Positions 1 through 6,570 are shown, counted from the stretch's first letter. The stretch: 8,235 nt of DNA from an uncultured Lachnospiraceae bacterium (GCA_910578175.1 CAJTPF010000006.1:123108-131342), one strand, 5' to 3'. A program made the numbers and translations. Notes: generated from the letters alone by a model not told the origin.

Positions 1-664
1 CGGTGGAAAACTTACATATACATCCGCAGATTTATCAGTAGTTTCGGTGTCCTCTGACGGAACGGTTACGATAAAAGGAACAGGAAGTACCAGCATTACC
101 ATTAGAGGAGCGGAAACTTCCAATTATAAAGCTGCAGTTAAGACCATACCGGTGGTTGTGGAACGGAAAAAACTCAGCGGATCCATAAAGCTTTTTTCTG
201 GCAGTTATGTGTATAACGGAAAAGCAAAGCAGCCGAAAGTCACTCTTGGAAATCTGGTACTTAACCGGGATTTCAAGGTCGCATACAGTAATAATGTAAA
301 TATCGGGACTGCAAAAATAACGGTAACCGGAACCGGTCGTTATAAAGGAACCCTGACCAGAACGTTTAAAATCGTTCCGGCCCAGCCGAAGATTTCAGCC
401 GTAAGATCTGATGCGGCCGGAAAAATTCAGGTCAAATGGGAAAAACAGAGCTGCGGCGGTTATGAGATCGCTTATTCCAGACAGAATAATTTCAGTTCGG
501 TAACAAAACGGGCGACGGTAACCGGCAGTACCAGCATCAGTAAGACAGTGACCGGTTTTACATCCGGCAAGACTTACTATGTTAAAATGCGGGCATATAA
601 AACAGTAAACGGACAGAAATATTACAGTGCATACAGCCAGAAATTCAGTGTTACAGTTAAGTAA
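1..664 (+). CDS. Secreted Ig-like/Fn3 repeat surface protein, C-terminal part
   Basis: This is the 3' end of a longer gene: the frame is open from position 2 with no stop, so the GTG at 47 is only an internal codon. About 220 residues are visible in three parts. The first, to about nt 165, resembles a bacterial Ig-like domain (VSVSSDGTVTIKGTG). The second, nt 194-376, is a repeat of the YNGKAKQPKVTL...DFKVAYSNNVNIGTAKITVTGTGRYKGTLTRTFKI type, often seen in tandem in Lachnospiraceae exported proteins. The third, nt 386-661, is a fibronectin type III domain (IQVKWEKQ...GYEIAYS...GKTYYVKMRAYK...). These are extracellular beta-sandwich modules that usually space or attach an N-terminal catalytic or binding domain. 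That domain lies outside the window, so the function is unknown. There is no LPXTG sorting signal or membrane segment at the C-terminus, so anchoring, if any, must be elsewhere in the protein. Confidence 0.85.
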   Translation, partial: GGKLTYTSADLSVVSVSSDGTVTIKGTGSTSITIRGAETSNYKAAVKTIPVVVERKKLSGSIKLFSGSYVYNGKAKQPKVTLGNLVLNRDFKVAYSNNVNIGTAKITVTGTGRYKGTLTRTFKIVPAQPKISAVRSDAAGKIQVKWEKQSCGGYEIAYSRQNNFSSVTKRATVTGSTSISKTVTGFTSGKTYYVKMRAYKTVNGQKYYSAYSQKFSVTVK

Positions 665-672
665 GGAAAATC

Positions 673-721
673 AAAATAAAAGATGCAGAGTCAGTGTGAT
701 TGGCTCTGCATCTTTTATTTT
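673..721. terminator. Bidirectional intrinsic terminator between convergent genes
   Basis: An uninterrupted 18-bp inverted repeat pairs 673-690 with 704-721 (AAATAAAAGATGCAGAG against CTCTGCATCTTTTATTT, plus an outer A-T pair). Three more pairs (T.G, C-G, A-T) close a 7-nt loop. One side is A-rich and the other T-rich, so transcripts from either strand end the stem in a U-rich run. It starts 9 bp after the surface-protein stop and ends 10 bp before the stop of the convergent acetyltransferase gene. This position fits a shared terminator for both. Confidence 0.9.
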
Positions 722-730
722 AAATATCTG

Positions 731-1180
731 TTAAAGGATTTTTCTCATTAAGATATGCGGATACTGTTCGTCCATATAAGTTTCACCAACAGCGGTGAAT
801 CCGCATTTTTCATAAAATCCCCGGGCTCTGCACTGGGCAGATAACTGAATGGTTTTTGCTCCGTATTCTTCTGCCATCCTGGTTAATTTCCAGACGATAG
901 CAGAACCCAGCTGCATACCCCGGTATTCTTTGACCAGAGCAATTCTGCCGATGGCATAGACCGGCGGCGGGGCAGCAGGGGAAGCGGCTGCAGGGGAATC
1001 GCTTAATATTTCATAAATCCTGCCGCAGCCAACGGGAGTATCACCGTCATAGGCCAGAAGGTGGGTGGCGTATTCGTCGATATCGTCAAATTCGTGCAAA
1101 AACCCCTGTTCCGTGATAAATACATCCGTACGGATCCTTTTTTCATCTTCACTCAGATGGTCTAAAACAGCATAATTCAT
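731..1180 (-). CDS. GNAT family N-acetyltransferase (ElaA/YjcF-like)
   Basis: This 149-residue protein is probably a cytoplasmic acetyl-CoA-dependent N-acetyltransferase of unknown substrate. The N-terminal pattern (RTDVFITEQGF near 17-27, FDDIDEYATHLLAY at 31-44) and the C-terminal FYEKCGFTAVGETYMDEQYPHILM (122-145) match the ElaA/YjcF branch of GNATs. The acetyl-CoA loop is IALVKEYRGMQLGSAIV (80-96). Its usual R-x-x-G-x-G core reads R-G-M-Q-L-G here, so the first glycine is replaced by Gln. Residues 60-73 are an Ala/Pro/Ser-rich insert with a repeated SPAA unit, not typical of the fold. The start lies 20 bp after the argG stop with only a weak ribosome binding site, so the gene is probably expressed from the argG transcript. 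This linkage may hint at an arginine-related substrate, but nothing in the sequence shows it. ArgJ next door can in principle supply acetylglutamate, so there is no need to call this an ArgA. Confidence 0.85.
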   Translation of the reverse strand: MNYAVLDHLSEDEKRIRTDVFITEQGFLHEFDDIDEYATHLLAYDGDTPVGCGRIYEILSDSPAAASPAAPPPVYAIGRIALVKEYRGMQLGSAIVWKLTRMAEEYGAKTIQLSAQCRARGFYEKCGFTAVGETYMDEQYPHILMRKIL

Positions 1181-1200
1181 AGGTATCAGCTCGATTCTTT

Positions 1201-2424
1201 TTAACCGTTCTTTTCGGTTTCAGCCATTTTCATTGCACGGACTTTCAGCGGAAGTCCGAATAAGTTGATAAATCCGTCTGCATCATGATGGTCGTATAAT
1301 TCGCCAGTGGTAAAGCTTGCCAGGGATTCGCTGTATAATGAATAAGGAGAAGAGGTTCCGGCCTTTATGATGTTACCTTTATAAAGTTTAAACTTCACTT
1401 CGCCGGTAACATATTCCTGCGTAGATTCAATAAACGCCTGAACGGCTTCACGAAGCGGTGTAAACCATTTTCCTTCGTAAACGATCTGGGAGAATAAATT
1501 ACCCATATCTTTTTTTACTTTTGTGGTATCACGGTCCAGAACCAGTTCTTCCAGCTGCTGATGAGCTTCCATCAGAATGGTTCCACCCGGTGTCTCGTAT
1601 ACGCCGCGGGATTTCATACCTACCACGCGGTTTTCGACTATATCTACGATACCGATTCCATGCTTTCCGCCCAGTTCGTTGAGCTTGCGGATGATATCGG
1701 ATACTTTCATTTTTTCACCGTTTACACTGACCGGTATGCCTTTTTCAAAGTTCATGGTAACGTATTCGCCTTCTTCCGGTGCTTTTTCCGGAGATACGCC
1801 GAGGACCAGAAGATGGTCATAATTTGGTTCACTGGCAGGATCTTCCAGTTCCAGACCTTCATGGCTGATGTGCCATAAGTTGCGGTCACGGCTGTAGCTG
1901 GAATCTGCGGAAAACGGAAGGTCAATGCCGTGCTGCCGGCAGTATTCAATCTCATCTTCCCTGGATTGCATGGTCCATACATCGGTCATTCTCCAAGGTG
2001 CGATGATCTTTAAATCAGGAGCCAGTGCCTTGATACCCAGTTCAAAACGAATCTGGTCGTTTCCTTTTCCGGTAGCGCCGTGGCAGATTGCGGAAGCGCC
2101 TTCTTTACGGGCGATTTCTACCAGACGTTTGGCAATACCCGGACGGGCCATGGAAGTGCCCAGCAGATATTTGTTTTCATATATGGCATTTGCCTGTACG
2201 CAGGGAACGATATAGTCGTCACAGAACTCGTCTACAATATCTTCTATGTATAATTTCGTAGCACCGGAAAGCTTTGCACGCTCTTCCAGACCATCCAATT
2301 CATTTCCCTGCCCGCAGTCGATGCAGCAGCAGATAACATCATAATCAAAATTTTCCTTTAACCATGGAATAATGGCAGTTGTGTCAAGTCCGCCGGAATA
2401 AGCCAGTATAACTTTTTCTTTCAT
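1201..2424 (-). CDS. argG: Argininosuccinate synthase
   Basis: ArgG catalyses the ATP-dependent joining of citrulline and aspartate to argininosuccinate, the penultimate step of arginine synthesis, in the cytoplasm. The protein is 407 residues, the normal length for the family. The N-terminus carries the PP-loop AYSGGLDTT (8-16) that binds ATP pyrophosphate. Family signatures follow: YLLGTSMARP (86-95) and HGATGKGNDQIRFELG (115-130), which contribute to citrulline and aspartate binding. Later segments such as SYSRDRNLWHISHEGLELEDP also match the family. The ATG at 2422-2424 is preceded by AGGAGG (plus-strand 2434-2439) at 9-nt spacing, which fixes the start. It is transcribed away from argJ, sharing a control region with a tandem ARG box, and is followed by the GNAT gene in the same direction. 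Repression by ArgR with arginine is the likely control. argH is not in the window. Confidence 0.98.
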   Translation of the reverse strand: MKEKVILAYSGGLDTTAIIPWLKENFDYDVICCCIDCGQGNELDGLEERAKLSGATKLYIEDIVDEFCDDYIVPCVQANAIYENKYLLGTSMARPGIAKRLVEIARKEGASAICHGATGKGNDQIRFELGIKALAPDLKIIAPWRMTDVWTMQSREDEIEYCRQHGIDLPFSADSSYSRDRNLWHISHEGLELEDPASEPNYDHLLVLGVSPEKAPEEGEYVTMNFEKGIPVSVNGEKMKVSDIIRKLNELGGKHGIGIVDIVENRVVGMKSRGVYETPGGTILMEAHQQLEELVLDRDTTKVKKDMGNLFSQIVYEGKWFTPLREAVQAFIESTQEYVTGEVKFKLYKGNIIKAGTSSPYSLYSESLASFTTGELYDHHDADGFINLFGLPLKVRAMKMAETEKNG

Positions 2425-2481
2425 TCTTGTAATCCTCCTGAAAATATAATAATTAGTAAAATATGATCGAGTGCAGAATCA

Positions 2482-2520
2482 AATTTATAATCATTCATTA
2501 AAAATGAATAATTATTCAAA
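2482..2520. promoter_or_regulatory. Tandem ARG box, predicted ArgR/AhrC operator
   Basis: The box at 2503-2520, AATGAATAATTATTCAAA, contains the perfect 14-bp palindrome TGAATAATTATTCA (2505-2518). It fits the established ARG box pattern TNTGAATWWWWATTCANW except for A in place of T at the first position. Exactly 21 bp upstream, 2482-2499 (AATTTATAATCATTCATT) holds a second box with an intact right half (ATTCA) and a weaker left half (TTTAT). Two 18-bp boxes separated by 3 bp is the known arrangement for hexameric ArgR. The site lies in the argG leader, just downstream of its predicted start, between argG and argJBD. Confidence 0.85.
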
Positions 2521-2521
2521 A

Positions 2522-2542
2522 AACAGCACTGATTTCGCTGTT
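2522..2542. repeat. Short inverted repeat at predicted argG transcription start
   Basis: AACAGC (2522-2527) and GCTGTT (2537-2542) form a perfect 6-bp inverted repeat around a 9-nt centre. Read on the minus strand it is followed by a short T run and so looks like a weak terminator. The predicted argG start (about 2539) falls inside the repeat, however, so RNA from that promoter would lack part of the stem. It could be an operator half-site pair or chance. Confidence 0.3.
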
Positions 2543-2545
2543 AAC

Positions 2546-2574
2546 AATATACATCATTCCAAATAAAAAATCAA
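2546..2574 (-). promoter_or_regulatory. Predicted sigma-A promoter for argG and the GNAT gene
   Basis: On the minus strand, TTGATT (-35, plus-strand 2569-2574) and TATATT (-10, 2546-2551) are separated by exactly 17 bp. The -35 matches consensus at 4 of 6 positions and the -10 at 5 of 6. The start would be near 2539, giving a leader of about 115 nt that contains the tandem ARG box. ArgR bound there could block early elongation or promoter clearance. Confidence 0.6.
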
Positions 2575-2597
2575 TCGGAAAATCACAAAAATTATGC

Positions 2598-2626
2598 TTG
2601 CATATTATGCATTGAAAATGTATAAT
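2598..2626 (+). promoter_or_regulatory. Predicted sigma-A promoter for argJBD with ARG-like sequences
   Basis: TTGCAT (-35, 2598-2603) and a perfect TATAAT (-10, 2621-2626) are 17 bp apart. The start would be near 2633, with a leader of about 74 nt. It is back to back with the argG promoter, the two -35 elements being 23 bp apart. Degenerate ARG-like sequences overlap it: TGCATATTATGCA (2599-2611), a near-perfect palindrome whose ATGCA half resembles the Bacillus AhrC variant, and TGTATAATTATAAA (2619-2632) across the -10. A lone ATTCA half is at 2634-2638. These could form a second, weaker ArgR site, but local AT richness makes chance matches likely. Confidence 0.6.
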
Positions 2627-2648
2627 TATAAACATTCATTGCGAAACC

Positions 2649-2674
2649 TGTGACTGTGGATTCAATATGTCACA
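2649..2674 (+). other. Weak hairpin in the argJ leader
   Basis: TGTGAC (2649-2654) and GTCACA (2669-2674) are a perfect 6-bp inverted repeat with a 14-nt loop in the predicted argJ leader. No T run follows, so it is not a terminator. No known leader element is recognised; it could be incidental. Confidence 0.25.
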
Positions 2675-2706
2675 TTCGCCTGACTTATATATAAAGGAAA
2701 GAAGGT

Positions 2707-3942
2707 ATGCTTATGAAACGGATCGAAGGCGGCATATGTGCTGCAAAAGGCTTTAAGGCCACAGGTCTGGAAGTTGGGATAAAGGAAAACCATCCGGGAA
2801 AGAAGGATATGGCGATGATCTTTGCAGAAGTTCCATGCAGGGCAGCCGGTACTTTTACCACCAATCTTGTGCAGGCAGCTCCGGTTCAATGGGATAAAAG
2901 GATTGTGAGAGAATCGGAATTTGTGCAGGCAGTGGTGGTTAACAGCGGAATTGCCAATGCGTGTACCGGAACACAGGGACTGGCTTACTGTAAGGAGATA
3001 GCGGAGCAGACAGGGGAAGCTGCAGGCATTTCAGCGGATATGGTACTTACCGCTTCTACCGGTGTGATCGGACAACAGCTTCCAATGGATAAGATAAAAA
3101 TGGGAATCGACAGAATGATGCCGGCTCTGGGAAATACTGCTGCGGATGCGGCACTGGCGGCTGAAGCCATTATGACAACGGATACGGTTTCCAAACAGAC
3201 CGCCCTTCAGGTTGAAATCGGAGGGAAAACGGTTACCGTGGGAGGAATGTGCAAGGGTTCCGGGATGATTCATATTAATATGTGCACTATGCTGGGATTT
3301 ATTACCACGGATGTTAATATTTCAAAAGAGCTTTTACAGGCAGCGTTGAGTGAGACCATTCCGGATACATTTAATATGGTATCCGTGGACGGAGATACAT
3401 CCACCAATGATACGGTCTTGCTGCTGGCCAGCGGACTGGCGGAAAATGATGCGATTTGTGAGAAGAATGAGGATTATGATAAATTTAAACAGGCGCTGAC
3501 AGAGGTCAGCACCATACTTTCGAAGAAAATAGCCGGAGACGGAGAAGGAGCTACGGCATTGTTCGAAGTAAAGGCGGTCCATGCGGCAACAAAGGAAGAT
3601 GCGGTGATACTGAGTAAATCCGTTGTAACGTCCAGCCTGACGAAAGCCGCCATTTACGGACACGATGCAAACTGGGGAAGGATCCTCTGTGCAATGGGAT
3701 ATTCCGGTGTAAGTTTTGATCCGGAACGGGTGGATATTTATTTTGAAAGTAAGGCAGGAAAGATTCAGATCGTAGAAAACGGTGTTGCCACGGATTACAG
3801 TGAGGAAGAGGCCACAAGGATACTGTCGGAACCGGAAGTGACGGCTGTTCTGGATGTGAAGGCAGGCGATGCATCGGCAACCGCATGGGGATGCGACCTG
3901 ACCTATGATTATGTAAAGATTAATGCGGATTACCGCTCATAG
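2707..3942 (+). CDS. argJ: Glutamate N-acetyltransferase / ornithine acetyltransferase
   Basis: ArgJ moves the acetyl group from N-acetylornithine to glutamate, giving ornithine and recycling acetylglutamate; some members also use acetyl-CoA. The 411-residue length is normal. The family cleaves itself into two chains before a Thr that becomes the nucleophile. Here that segment is MCKGSGMIHINMCTMLGFITTD (181-202) with Thr194 (codon 3286-3288) as nucleophile. The preceding residue is Cys193, where the common motif is ATML. Thr118-Gly119 in ASTGVIG form the expected oxyanion hole, and Lys183 is the expected substrate-binding lysine. The C-terminus DLTYDYVKINADYRS is characteristic. Two starts are possible: ATG 2707 with AGGA (2695-2698) 8 nt upstream, or ATG 2713 with GAAGG (2701-2705) 7 nt upstream. 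They differ by two residues. It is the first gene of argJBD. Whether the enzyme is mono- or bifunctional cannot be read from sequence. Confidence 0.97.
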   Translation: MLMKRIEGGICAAKGFKATGLEVGIKENHPGKKDMAMIFAEVPCRAAGTFTTNLVQAAPVQWDKRIVRESEFVQAVVVNSGIANACTGTQGLAYCKEIAEQTGEAAGISADMVLTASTGVIGQQLPMDKIKMGIDRMMPALGNTAADAALAAEAIMTTDTVSKQTALQVEIGGKTVTVGGMCKGSGMIHINMCTMLGFITTDVNISKELLQAALSETIPDTFNMVSVDGDTSTNDTVLLLASGLAENDAICEKNEDYDKFKQALTEVSTILSKKIAGDGEGATALFEVKAVHAATKEDAVILSKSVVTSSLTKAAIYGHDANWGRILCAMGYSGVSFDPERVDIYFESKAGKIQIVENGVATDYSEEEATRILSEPEVTAVLDVKAGDASATAWGCDLTYDYVKINADYRS

Positions 3943-3962
3943 AATTGGAGGACTGAACAGCG

Positions 3963-4868
3963 ATGGGAAATGATATGCAGCAATATCTGGATAAAGCCGG
4001 CGTGTTAATTGAAGCATTGCCTTATATACAGAGATTTAACCGGAAGATCATCGTGGTAAAATACGGCGGAAGCGCCATGGTAGATGAAGAACTGAAACGG
4101 AATGTGATAAAAGACGTAACCCTTCTGAAACTGGTAGGTTTTAAACCGATCATTGTACACGGAGGCGGTAAGGAAATCAGCAAATGGGTAAATAAATCGG
4201 GGATGGAGGCGAAGTTTGTCAACGGACTCCGGGTTACGGACGAGGCGACCATGGAAATAGCGGAAATGGTATTGGGCAGAGTCGGTAAATCCCTGGTTAC
4301 CATGGTGGAAGAACTGGGAGTGAAAGCGGTCAGTATCAGCGGCAAGGACGGAAGACTGCTGGAATGTGATAAAAAACTTTCAGATGGAGAAGATATCGGT
4401 TTTGTGGGTGATGTTAAGGTTGTAAATCCAAAAATCTTATATGATCTGCTGGAGAAGGATTATCTTCCGATCGTATGTCCTATCGGACTGGATGATGATT
4501 TTAATACATATAATATTAACGCAGATGATGCCGCATGTGCCATTGCCAGAGCCGTCAATGCGGAAAAACTGGCGTTTTTAACGGATATCGAAGGCGTATA
4601 TAAGGATCCGGAGGATAAATCTACATTGATTTCGGAACTGACCATCCAAGAAGCCGGTGAACTGATCGGAAGCGGAAACATTGGCGGAGGCATGTTGCCG
4701 AAATTGAATAACTGTATCGATGCCATAGAAAACGGAGTATCAAGAGTGCATATTCTGGACGGAAGAATACCACACTGTCTGCTGCTGGAGATATTTACGA
4801 ATAAAGGAATCGGTACCGCAATCCTGGCGGAACACGAGCAGCGGTATTATAACGAAGAGGAGAATTAA
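3963..4868 (+). CDS. argB: Acetylglutamate kinase, likely arginine-inhibited type
   Basis: ArgB phosphorylates N-acetylglutamate with ATP, the second step of ornithine synthesis. The 301-residue protein belongs to the amino acid kinase family. Visible motifs are VVKYGGSAM with Lys33 (31-39), IIVHGGGKE (63-71), GLRVTDEATMEIAEMVLGRVGKSLV (88-112), YNINADDAACAIARA (183-197) and GGGMLPKL with Lys247 (241-248). Ahead of the kinase core is an N-terminal helix, about residues 5-25 (MQQYLDKAGVLIEALPYIQRF). In characterised hexameric, arginine-sensitive NAG kinases (for example Thermotoga and Pseudomonas) this extension links dimers and helps form the arginine site. Feedback inhibition is therefore inferred. 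The gene starts 20 bp after argJ with GGAGG (3947-3951) 11 nt before the ATG, a slightly long spacing. Its end is almost fused to argD. Confidence 0.97.
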   Translation: MGNDMQQYLDKAGVLIEALPYIQRFNRKIIVVKYGGSAMVDEELKRNVIKDVTLLKLVGFKPIIVHGGGKEISKWVNKSGMEAKFVNGLRVTDEATMEIAEMVLGRVGKSLVTMVEELGVKAVSISGKDGRLLECDKKLSDGEDIGFVGDVKVVNPKILYDLLEKDYLPIVCPIGLDDDFNTYNINADDAACAIARAVNAEKLAFLTDIEGVYKDPEDKSTLISELTIQEAGELIGSGNIGGGMLPKLNNCIDAIENGVSRVHILDGRIPHCLLLEIFTNKGIGTAILAEHEQRYYNEEEN

Positions 4869-4870
4869 CT

Positions 4871-6055
4871 ATGACGACCAGAGAATATATCCGGGAGGCG
4901 GACGAAAACCTCCTTCATACATACAACCGGTATTCCATTGTGCTGGAAAAAGGAGAGGGCGTTTATCTGTATGATACCGACGGAAACCGGTATCTGGATT
5001 TTGCAGCAGGGATCGCGGTATTTGCTTTCGGGTATAATAATAAAAGTTATAATGAGGCATTAAAAGAGCAGATTGACAAAATCATCCATACATCAAACCT
5101 GTATTATAACATTCCTGCGGCGGATGCTGCAAAAAAACTTACCAGGCTGTCCGGGTTGGACCGGGTATTTTTTACCAACAGCGGAACAGAAGCCATTGAA
5201 GGAGCCATTAAGACCGCAAGAAAGTATGCGTATGATAAGGACGGTCATACAGACCATGAGATCATTGCCATGGAACATTCCTTTCACGGCAGAAGCATGG
5301 GGGCGTTATCGGTAACCGGTAATGCAAAATACCGGGAAGCATTTCAGCCTTTGATCGGCGGGGTGAAATTTGCGGAGTTTAATGATCTGGAGAGTGTAAA
5401 ATCCCTGGTAACAGATAAAACCTGTGCCATAATACTGGAACCGGTTCAGGGAGAAGGAGGAATATATCCGGCATCCCCTGAGTTTATTACGGGAGTCAGA
5501 AAAATCTGTGATGAAAAAGATATTTTATTGATCTTTGATGAGATACAGTGCGGAATGGGCCGGACCGGAACCATGTTTGCCCATGAGGCATACGGAGTGA
5601 AACCGGATATTCTGACACTGGCAAAGGCACTGGGCTGCGGAATACCGGTGGGCGCGTTTCTGACGACGGAAAAAGCTGCGGCGCTGGTACCAGGCGACCA
5701 TGGAACCACTTATGGCGGCAATCCTCTGGCAGCGGCAGCGGTCAACCGTGTACTGGAACTGTTTGAAACCACGGATATACTGGATCATGTGCATCAGGTA
5801 TCCGGATATCTGGAGCAGCAGCTGGATATGCTGGCAGCAGAGGTTGATTGTGTGAAATCCCACAGGGGAAAAGGTCTGATGCAGGGAATCATTCTGAACC
5901 GGCCGGCCGGTGATGTGGTCACGAAAGCAATGGAAAGAGGCTTGCTGGTTATTACTGCAGGAAGCAATGTGCTGCGTCTGGTGCCGCCGCTGATCATTAC
6001 AAAACAGCATGTGGATGAAATGATAGAAAAGCTGAAAGCGGCTTTATCCGATTAA
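4871..6055 (+). CDS. argD: Acetylornithine aminotransferase
   Basis: ArgD is a class III PLP-dependent aminotransferase that makes N2-acetylornithine from N-acetylglutamate semialdehyde and glutamate, supplying the substrate of ArgJ. The 394-residue length is typical. Visible features are FTNSGTEAIEGAIKTARKYA (101-120, PLP phosphate contact), HSFHGRSMGALSVTG (136-150), EPVQGEGG (190-197), IFDEIQCGMGRTG with Asp223 (221-233), the Schiff-base lysine Lys252 in LAKALGCGIPVGAF (250-263), and HGTTYGGNP (277-285). The family is closely related to ornithine and succinylornithine aminotransferases, but the argJB context makes acetylornithine the clear substrate. The ATG lies 2 nt after the argB stop. 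Its site GAGGAG (4857-4862) is inside the argB coding end, so translational coupling is likely. A terminator-like hairpin follows. Confidence 0.96.
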   Translation: MTTREYIREADENLLHTYNRYSIVLEKGEGVYLYDTDGNRYLDFAAGIAVFAFGYNNKSYNEALKEQIDKIIHTSNLYYNIPAADAAKKLTRLSGLDRVFFTNSGTEAIEGAIKTARKYAYDKDGHTDHEIIAMEHSFHGRSMGALSVTGNAKYREAFQPLIGGVKFAEFNDLESVKSLVTDKTCAIILEPVQGEGGIYPASPEFITGVRKICDEKDILLIFDEIQCGMGRTGTMFAHEAYGVKPDILTLAKALGCGIPVGAFLTTEKAAALVPGDHGTTYGGNPLAAAAVNRVLELFETTDILDHVHQVSGYLEQQLDMLAAEVDCVKSHRGKGLMQGIILNRPAGDVVTKAMERGLLVITAGSNVLRLVPPLIITKQHVDEMIEKLKAALSD

Positions 6056-6083
6056 ATGCAAATCATTGTTTGAAAATATGTAT

Positions 6084-6144
6084 AAAAAATCTCCGCCTTC
6101 ACATACTAGATTTATTAAAAAATACAGTATGCGGAGGTTTTTTT
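6084..6144 (+). terminator. Bulged terminator hairpin that also contains the next gene's Shine-Dalgarno
   Basis: The left arm AAAAAATCTCCGC (6084-6096) pairs along all 13 positions with GCGGAGGTTTTTT (6131-6143), with one G.U pair. After a 6-nt bulge (6097-6102) an inner stem joins ATACT (6103-6107) to AGTAT (6126-6130) around an 18-nt loop. Seven Ts (6138-6144) end the structure, as in an intrinsic terminator for argJBD. The right arm holds GGAGG (6133-6137), placed 7 nt before the ATG at 6145. The same bases therefore act as terminator stem and ribosome binding site, and folding would hide the latter. Confidence 0.75.
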
Positions 6145-6570
6145 ATGGGATTTATAATTGCACTTATATCCGGCGCATTGATGAGTGTACAGGGGGTATT
6201 CAATACCGGTGTTTCAAAAAATACCAGTATGTGGGTAATGAGCAGTTTTGTACAGATAACTGCATTTATTGCCTGTATGGTGGCCTGGTTTGTGACCGGA
6301 AGGGAAAGTTTTGCGGGTCTGTGGAAAGTATCTCCGAAATATATGCTGCTTGGCGGTATCATCGGAGCATTTATAACGTATACGGTGGTAAAAAGCATGG
6401 ATTATCTGGGACCGGCAAAGTCCATTATGGTTATAGTGGTCTCTCAGGTTACGGTTGCCTATCTGATCGAATTATTCGGTATGTTCGGCGTGGAAAAAGT
6501 GGAGTTTGAATTTAAGAAACTGGTGGGAGTGATCCTTGCCGTAGGAGGAATCTTATTATTTAAGTCCTAG
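6145..6570 (+). CDS. YdcZ/DUF606-type small membrane transporter (DMT superfamily)
   Basis: This is a 141-residue, very hydrophobic integral membrane protein. About five membrane segments are visible (near residues 2-20, 30-51, 67-84, 91-111 and 125-139). The opening SGALMSVQGVFNTGVSK, the central GGIIGAFITY, and the closing KKLVGVILAVGGILLFKS match the YdcZ (DUF606) half-size members of the drug/metabolite transporter superfamily. Such proteins are thought to work as dimers or pairs; substrates are largely unknown. The ATG at 6145 is chosen because GGAGG lies 7 nt upstream; a TTG 75 bp earlier in frame has no site and would read through the hairpin. It directly follows argD, so export of an arginine-pathway compound is conceivable but unsupported by the sequence. 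No separate strong promoter is apparent, so it may depend on read-through from argJBD. No clear terminator follows. Confidence 0.85.
   Translation: MGFIIALISGALMSVQGVFNTGVSKNTSMWVMSSFVQITAFIACMVAWFVTGRESFAGLWKVSPKYMLLGGIIGAFITYTVVKSMDYLGPAKSIMVIVVSQVTVAYLIELFGMFGVEKVEFEFKKLVGVILAVGGILLFKS

Noticed and set aside
2518..2542. Transcription attenuator (hairpin plus T run) in the argG leader
   Set aside because: The stem is only 6 bp and the predicted transcription start falls inside it, so the RNA would not contain the full hairpin.
2425..2706. Possible T-box or other riboswitch in the arginine control region
   Set aside because: No T-box core sequence, specifier-like stem or long structured leader is visible; only short 6-bp inverted repeats and ARG boxes.
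5525..6010. 161-codon minus-strand open frame opposite argD
   Set aside because: Its composition (many His, Gln, Cys) and position antisense to a well conserved gene indicate a chance frame.
6070..6144. TTG start adding 25 residues to the YdcZ-type protein
   Set aside because: No ribosome site precedes it and it would be translated through the terminator hairpin; the ATG at 6145 fits the family start in TM1.
6066..6509. 147-codon open frame overlapping the YdcZ-type gene
   Set aside because: It is a +1 frame shadow, rich in Tyr, Cys and Arg with no family resemblance, while the overlapping frame gives a clear membrane protein.
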